Made by a program: the position numbers and the translations under genes. Shown here piece by piece: positions 58,235 through 64,000 of a DNA stretch of 64,000 bases. The notes under the pieces are model-generated. The model was not told where the DNA came from. It was given only the letters and a program-made list of their open reading frames with translations, and did not search any database. The stretch is from Isoetes taiwanensis. Taxonomy: Eukaryota; Streptophyta; Lycopodiopsida; Isoetales; Isoetaceae. The stretch covers positions 19,112,677 through 19,176,676 of the forward strand of contig JAJEKV010000011.1 in assembly GCA_021234155.1 (NCBI GenBank), given 5' to 3'. How positions within the stretch are numbered: position 1 is the first letter of the stretch; each line of letters starts with the position of its first letter.

Positions 58235-60781
58235 TGTTGAAGGTGTTCCTGGCAAAACCTTCAACCTCAGTGGTTTAGAACCTCCAGGTTGCTTGAGGCA
58301 ACCACTTTGAATGCAAAGATTCCAGAAATAGTGCACAAAAGTTCACTGGGAGTATGTTTCCCTGAAGGCCAAAAAGTCTGCTCCACAAAATAACTTGCAG
58401 AATATGATCTATAAGGCTATGGATATGGATGTCTCTCCTCAAGATGCTCAACACTAGATACTAACAGACTGCAAAAACTCAGTAAGGTCAGACTAGTTTA
58501 GATAGGCCAAGATTAGATCACTGACGCAGTCAATTTTTGGTCAACATCCCTGGCAGAGAGCTAAAATTTGAAACTCGATGTTGACAAGGAATTTTCTGGA
58601 GCTACCAACTCTATTCTGCTCTGATTTGTCTGCACAATAGGGGCCAAATCTCCCTTTTGCCAAAAGGGAACCTAATTTTTCTTTTGATGATTTTTTGTTT
58701 GGGACTATAAGAAATGAACAATATTGAAAGAAGATATTTTCTAATGAAGGATTGCACGCGTGTCCAGCATTGCCTTGATCAACATATTTGGCTTGGCAAG
58801 ATTGATGCTCAAACAATTATTCTTCTATGCTCAATGCCTGTTGTGCAACACAATTGGATCTGAAGATGTCGACTCAAGATGGTATTTTAATTTTGTCTTG
58901 ACAGGAATTTAGCTTTTGCTCTTTCCAATGACATGCTACATAGGCAGACCTCTCATATCTGACGATTTGGACAAACACAAGACGTCTAGCCTCTGATAAT
59001 CGTTTGCTTATGGGAATGAATTTCAATGCAACATAAACAGATTACTACAAAGGTCGGATTTTCAATTCAATCAAACACTCAAGAGATACAAAGTAATATC
59101 CCAAGCTCGTGGTCTTGGGTACAGGATCAAATAGGTATACATTCAGACAATCCAGAGAATTGAGTCAATAATCTGGATCATAGGTAAACATTGGAGGTCA
59201 GAATCAAGCTCAAGATCATCAAGCCGGTCCTTCTTCAAAGCCAGAAAACACTTCTTTGCCTCAAAGCCCTCGAATTTCTCCTGTGCAGAAAAGCCCCTTT
59301 TGTAAATGCTCTGTTCCGTTGAGATCTTGATCATTTCCCTTCAATCTTCTGTCTTTTAGCTCGCAATAAGCATTCTTGGCATTAAACATGGTGATTCGGC
59401 CAGTTTAGGTCATGATTTACTAGTTTGTTGGGCCGAATTAACTGGATCTTGGCGTTTTCCGGATTTAGGGTTCATATGGGTTCAGGCGAAATATCCCACA
59501 GGCTCAATCAGATTTGGCGACCAAGGTATATAACGAGAAGAAAATCCATTATTTCTGATTATTGCGTGCAATATCCACGTGGGATCCGGTACCTCCACCG
59601 CCCCACACGCCCGGATGTTCCACGCGGCATGGGGAGATTGGCTGGAAGAGAAATTAGGCTGGGGGGGGTAGATAGGAAAATTTTTGCACCCCTAAGCCCT
59701 ATGGCACGATTCCCTAGGAAGCTTCTATAATGCCCAAAATAAAGCCTTTTTTCAAAATTCTTTTTTTCTAAGGGAATCTTTTTTTGTACCCTATAAGATT
59801 CTGGAATCTCTTCTCACAATGGAGCTTTTTTGAATTTTGAGTTAAGGAGTGGATGATGTGGCATGTGGAAATGATGACAAGGCTAGGTGGTGTGATGTGG
59901 CCAATGGGAATGATGACGTGTTAGCCAACTTGAATTTGAAAATTCCTTCTAGTAAAAAATTTTGAGTGATGTGGAGATGATGTGTATGACAAGTGTGGAG
60001 TGATGAGGTGTCAATGGTGATGTGGCAACAATGATGCTAGTTAGATGCTGTGATGTGGATTTTGATTTGCATATGGGAGTTTGACATGAGATGGCTAGAA
60101 TGATGATGAGTGTGATGACTTGGCACATGAGGTGAGGTGTAAAGTGACTTGGCACATGAGGTGAGGTGTAAAGTGACTTGGCCCATCAAGTGCTCATTTA
60201 GGGGCCAATTTCTTTTTATGGAGCAATTTTAGCACCTCCTAGGGCACACTTGAATTTTGTGCACTTCCCTTAGGATTTTTTGCAACTTTCTTTTAACTTT
60301 GGTCAAGTTGCATGGGATGTTGACTTCTGAGCGAATTTTTGACCAAGTCAAGTCACCTTTGAGCTAGTGGATGATGGAATAAGTGTGTGTTTCATGAAGG
60401 TGTGTTTTGACTAGAAAGAACTTTCAAGGTCAAGTTTGACTTTGGGAGGTATATGAGCAAGGAGTCGAAGTTCAATGGTATCTTATGATGGTGGAGTAAA
60501 TGGAGAAGGGGATCAAAATGCCAAAGATGCCAAGATCACAAATAGCTACATACCATGGAATATTCTTCAAGGGGTCTTCTTTCTCCTCTTCTCTTCATTT
60601 CCTTTGCTTGTTTGACCTTTTGTATCTCTTGAGTGACTTGAGTCAATTGTCCTTCCTTTGCTCTTCAAACTTTGATGTATGCTAGTGAAGCATTTTCCTA
60701 TTGTCTTGCAAACCAAATCAAGATGAGAGGATTAGTGCAGACATGTGCTTGGCTCTTCCATGCTGCCATGGCATGGCAGCA
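58235..60781 (-). repeat. 5' LTR (2547 bp), promoter-bearing by position
   Basis: The first LTR in the element's own orientation. It would hold the promoter read on the minus strand. A GTTATATACC word on that strand at about 59524-59533 is a possible TATA element. The terminal 21-bp palindrome is at 60761-60781. Confidence 0.95.
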
Positions 60782-60786
60782 CATGG
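60782..60786 (+). repeat. 5-bp target-site duplication, right
   Basis: CATGG; with the left copy it brackets the element exactly and lies in the RT frame of the LINE. Confidence 0.9.
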
Positions 60787-62991
60787 GCGGTCAAATACCT
60801 TCACCCAGCCCTAGCAACTGGATTTATCTCCTTGATTCCAAAAGTCAAAAAGCCCCAGGTGCTAAATGAGTGGAGACCAATAGCACTAACCAATGTGTTG
60901 TACAAAGTAATCATGAAGGTCATTGCTAATCGTTTGAAGCCAATCTTAACTCGTTTGATTGGATGTGAACAATCAGCTTTTCTCCCAGGCAGGAACATTT
61001 TGGACAACTATCTGGCAACTAGAGAGGGGCTCCATTGGTGCAAGTCTTCTCGCCAGAATTGTGTAATGCTGAAGCTGGATTTTCGTAGAGCCTATGACTC
61101 TCTTAGGTGGAGTGGACTAAAAAATGTGATGGCTCATATGGGCTTTGAAATAAACTTTATAGAGTTAGTTATGGGTTTGAACAAAATGGCATCGATCCTG
61201 CTCGTTAATGGTCACCGATTTGGTCTCTTTGAGCTCAGGAAGGGGATTAGGCAGGGGTGTCCCCTTGCTCCTTACCTTTTATAATCATGGCATATCTCTT
61301 AACCCGTATGGTGAAAAGCTTGATGACGAGGGGATTCTTTGAATGGGTTACTTCTTCCAAGGTTCCAATCTAAATCGATTATTATGCAATATGCGAGATG
61401 ATACCTTTCTTTTTCTTAAGGTACGATGATGGGAGTTTTCCCGCCTTTCAAGCGGGTTTTAAATTCTTTTTACTCCATATCGGGATTGGGCTGAATCACG
61501 CTAAATGTGATGTAATATGGCCTTTTGAAGAAGACATTGATACAAGGGTCGGGGCATGGAATTATCATATATGGTGGCGACTACAGAGAGGCTAATAAGC
61601 TGTTGGGTATGCCACTTAACCTTGGAGAAAATCTAAAAGGTCTTTGGGCCAATTATAGAAAGGATCCCAAAGAAGGTTAACCTCGGTCTTGTAAGTCCTT
61701 GTCCACTATGGGGAGAGGACAAGAGCCAATGCAATCCTTAATGCGTCTCATATTTATTACTCCTCGGCTATTGTAGCTGAAGTATATATATGACCGGTTA
61801 TTAGTAATCATTCGTAAATTCATCCGGGGAGGGACGATAGTTTGGGGTTGCATGGTCGAAATGTGCCGGAAGTAGGAAGGATGGGGGATTGGGATGTAAA
61901 GACCCAATGGTCCAGGGAAGGTTCTCGGCAGCTAAGTTTGTCGGAGGGCTATCCAGGGGATGCATCCCCGCCTATTGCCTTTGTGCGTTCATCGGGCTTC
62001 AAGCCAGGGTAAGATAAAGGGGAAACCTTCTACCCCTAGAGATGAGGTTAGCTCCTACTTTCATAAATTCTCAATGGTCGAGGTACTTCCCAAGAATGAG
62101 GAAGATATTAGAAGCTTCAAGGGGATGTGCGAGTCTCTTTAGTATAGCGTGATGCTCATTGGGAGGAGGGGGGGTGAGTATATTTTGGAACACTAGGATT
62201 TGGGAGAGGGATGCTCCCTCTTGCACTTGTACACCCTCGAAAGTGTTTACTAAATGGCGTGTTGCGTGAATTGTAAGGTTGGGCAATTGTGGGAAAATGA
62301 TAGATGGATTACTTGGACAAGATTTAAAGCTCTAGTTCGGTGTTGGGGAAGGTGATAGGAAGGTCTTTAGGAAGATTATGGTGAATGTCAATACGGTCCT
62401 CGGTATTGTAGGGGAAGAAGATAGGTGGTTGTGTGGGGATGGGGCGTAATATAAAGTCAAAAAGTTGTATGGATTGCTAATGCTACAGTCCCCATTAAAG
62501 GGCAAGCAGACAAGTTGGGATTAGATCAAGCGTAAAACCAAGGGTCTATTGACAAAGTCTTGGGTCTCCTTATGTTCCAAAAAGATCCAATTCTTTCGTT
62601 GGATCGGGTCTACAAGGAGGTGTATACACTATGACATGGCTGTTGAACAAGGGTGTTGTTCAACATGATCTCGCCCTCTAGGATGTGGAGCGCCGAGACA
62701 ATGGATCATCTTTTCTTTTGTCCGATTATAGGAGACTTCGGAGGTGGGTTTGTCCAATTATTGGGCTACAGATGTGTCGCCTATCATGGCCCAACCATTC
62801 TAGCCCAAGATAGGTGCGTATATTATTTAACTCACTTTAACCAATATATCATTGTGGTGTATTTGGAAACACCGACGTGGTGTAGCTCTTGGAGGACCGA
62901 CCGCCAAGAACAAGGATTCGTAAGCGGCTTCAACATGGAGGTAGCCCTCATGGCCTTGGCCCACCACAGGGAAGTTTGGCCGCAATTATAA
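60787..62991 (+). pseudogene. LINE ORF2, RT palm to C-terminus, decayed
   Basis: Resuming after the insert, the frame to 61284 reads ISLIPKVKKP, EWRPIALTNVLYKVI, QSAFLPGRNILDN, LKLDFRRAYDS and RKGIRQGCPLAPYLL, which are RT motifs 1 to B of plant L1 elements. The YADD motif near 61389-61402 is broken by one extra base. Downstream only short pieces survive, including a GLNHAKCDVIW segment and ETMDHLFFCP near 62696, the zinc-binding segment usual after plant LINE RTs. It cannot make an active RT. Confidence 0.8.
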
Positions 62992-63401
62992 CAAGAACTT
63001 GGATAGAATTGGCGATTATAAAGGGGATTCTATTCATTTTTCAAATGTAACTGGGATCTGGATTTAAGCAGTGTGCAGTAGGGGTTTATGACCTGTCCGA
63101 CATCTATCAGGATGTTGGATGGAGGATCTTCGTCTTCAGCGGGGTTTTCTCCTAAGTTCTTGTTGCTTGGAATTGGCTGCTAACTCCATATAGTATCTAA
63201 GCCTGGATGAAGATGGTTTTTCCTATAGTAATCCAGGGGTAGGGAAGATTGGAGTGGTAGTTTTTAGTACAATCCTTGATACTTACGAGTTATATCCGCT
63301 TTGTGATAATTCTTTCCATCAATCCCATTTGGGGATATCCTATGTAAATTTTTATATATTAATACATACTCTTACCCTCAAAAAAAAAAAAAAAAAAAAA
63401 A
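62992..63401 (+). other. LINE 3' untranslated region and poly-A tail
   Basis: The non-coding end finishes CTCTTACCCTC followed by 22 A. The same terminal word ends the LINE copies at 20645 and, inverted, 3386. Confidence 0.75.
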
Positions 63402-63873
63402 CATATGGACACCTTAGAATTGCAAGAAATCTTGCACCTAGGGTTAGGCAAGCCTGCTAAACACCCCAAACGATAATACACCCCAAAATTTATTACGCAA
63501 TGTAACAAGTCTACATCATGGAATATGCATAGGGAAATCGGCACAATGTTTTTCGAGGATGTAAGAAAGTTGAGTTTGGCTTGGCTACTTTAAACGGACA
63601 TCTAAGGTGATTCGCTAGGACAAATCACCATGATCAGTGTAAGAGAAATTTACTCTAGATTAAGACAAAAAGAAGCCTTCCAGAGGTATACGGAGACCCC
63701 CAAAAAAAAAAAAAAAAAAAAAAAAAGGGAAAAGAAAAGGGGGAGAGATCACACGACACAACAGGGAGGAAGAAGAAAAAACAGCAGAGCTGTTTGACAC
63801 ATATCAGATGTGGCGACCAGAGAGCTTCTTTTAAACCTATAGCCCGAAGGGTTTTGAAGACAGCGCTGGGAAA
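63402..63873 (+). promoter_or_regulatory. Upstream region of the CPSF30-like gene
   Basis: About 470 bases lie between the LINE tail and the start codon. They include a 25-base A run at 63702-63726 and a purine-rich block after it. The start context is AAAATGG. The promoter and 5' untranslated region should be here, but no core element stands out. Confidence 0.4.
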
Positions 63874-64000
63874 ATGGAGGACCCAGAAGGCGGTTTGAAC
63901 TTTGATTTTGAAGGGGGTTTGGAAGCAGTCACTGCAGGTAATGGGCACTTTGGTGGGTTTCCTTCAGGCATGCCAGGAGCAGGGGGAGGTGGTGCAGGTG
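63874..64000 (+). CDS. CPSF30: CPSF30-like cleavage/polyadenylation factor, N-terminus (cut by window end)
   Basis: The first 42 codons read MEDPEGGLNFDFEGGLEAVT followed by a Gly-rich stretch. Arabidopsis CPSF30 starts MEDADGLSFDFEGGL, so the match covers the distinctive opening motif. CPSF30 is the CCCH zinc-finger subunit of the nuclear complex that recognises the poly(A) signal. In plants a longer isoform also carries an m6A-reading YTH domain. The zinc fingers would lie beyond the window and cannot be checked. No intron is seen before the end. The initiation context is good. Confidence 0.75.
   Translation, partial: MEDPEGGLNFDFEGGLEAVTAGNGHFGGFPSGMPGAGGGGAG

Larger units (their letters stand above)
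49600..60781 (-). mobile_element. Ty3/gypsy LTR retrotransposon, 11.2 kb, defective
   Basis: The element is on the minus strand: 5' LTR 58235-60781, primer site, gag, protease, RNase H, RT, degenerate RNase H, integrase, then 3' LTR 49600-52154. CATGG flanks it at 49595-49599 and 60782-60786. LTRs start TG and end CA in both readings. About two dozen substitutions and two indels separate the LTRs by eye, so insertion is fairly recent on a plant scale. Coding is broken in gag, at the protease-pol join and before the integrase tail. An adjacent polypurine tract was not found next to 52154. The nearest purine run on the minus strand is about 35 bases away. Confidence 0.93.
46168..63401 (+). mobile_element. 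L1-like LINE of about 6 kb, split by the Ty3 element
   Basis: The LINE covers about 46168-49599 and 60787-63401, or roughly 6.05 kb once the insert is excluded. It has a repeat-bearing 5' region, an endonuclease-RT ORF2 and a poly-A tail at 63380-63401. The 5' limit is tentative: CAATGGACAC at 46159-46167 resembles CATATGGACAC just after the tail (63402-63412), which may be a decayed target duplication. The RT frame runs up to GCATGG at the left junction and continues in the same frame at the right junction, so the split is clean. Confidence 0.75.

Overview
The window is nuclear DNA from a large-genome land plant. Host exons are short with GT-AG introns up to about 6.7 kb, and most of the sequence is layered transposable elements. 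The style of the LINE and Ty3 proteins suggests a fern or gymnosperm rather than an angiosperm, but that is an inference from family resemblance. No CRISPR array, operon, ribosome binding site or other prokaryotic signal is present.

Layout. (1) 1-2700: intergenic DNA with a long-TIR MITE and termini of a second small repeat family. (2) 2700-11262: remains of an old LINE on the minus strand, split twice. A 5'-truncated LINE with a 17-bp target duplication sits at 3359-3662. A 6.7-kb insertion at about 4279-10998 carries fragments of at least three unrelated host genes (PPR protein, beta-ketoacyl-ACP synthase, WD40 protein), all sense on the plus strand with introns retained. (3) 11.3-21 kb: minisatellites, an ABCC-transporter fragment, a second MITE copy, a tRNA-derived SINE-like unit, a 38-bp-scale hairpin and a LINE 3' end. 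(4) 21094-33961, minus strand: the best host gene here, a multi-exon gene for a five-pass membrane protein with prominin/tweety-like topology. Its introns hold a processed UNC93-like pseudogene, a 633-bp tandem duplication and a MITE. (5) 34-46 kb: a Harbinger-type MITE with TAA target duplication, an AC-rich minisatellite, and an unrecognised decayed gene on the minus strand. (6) 46.2-63.4 kb: a roughly 6-kb LINE split by a complete 11.2-kb Ty3/gypsy element (49600-60781, minus strand) with 2.55-kb LTRs about 99% identical by eye and the target duplication CATGG. (7) 63874-64000: the first codons of a CPSF30-like gene, cut by the window edge.

The most distinctive finding is the domain order of the Ty3 element. 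An archaeal-type RNase H with all four acidic residues lies upstream of the reverse transcriptase. The RNase H in the usual place after the reverse transcriptase has lost its catalytic residues. The integrase DD35E triad is intact. The element is nevertheless broken: an AT-repeat slip separates protease from pol, a TAG stop precedes the integrase C-terminus, and gag has frame breaks between two zinc knuckles. Both LTR ends also form stem-loops.

How the parts relate. Insertion order can be read in two places. The Ty3 element is younger than its host LINE, and the truncated LINE and the gene-fragment carrier are younger than the old minus-strand LINE. The five-pass gene and the CPSF30-like gene are the only units I consider likely to be functional host genes.
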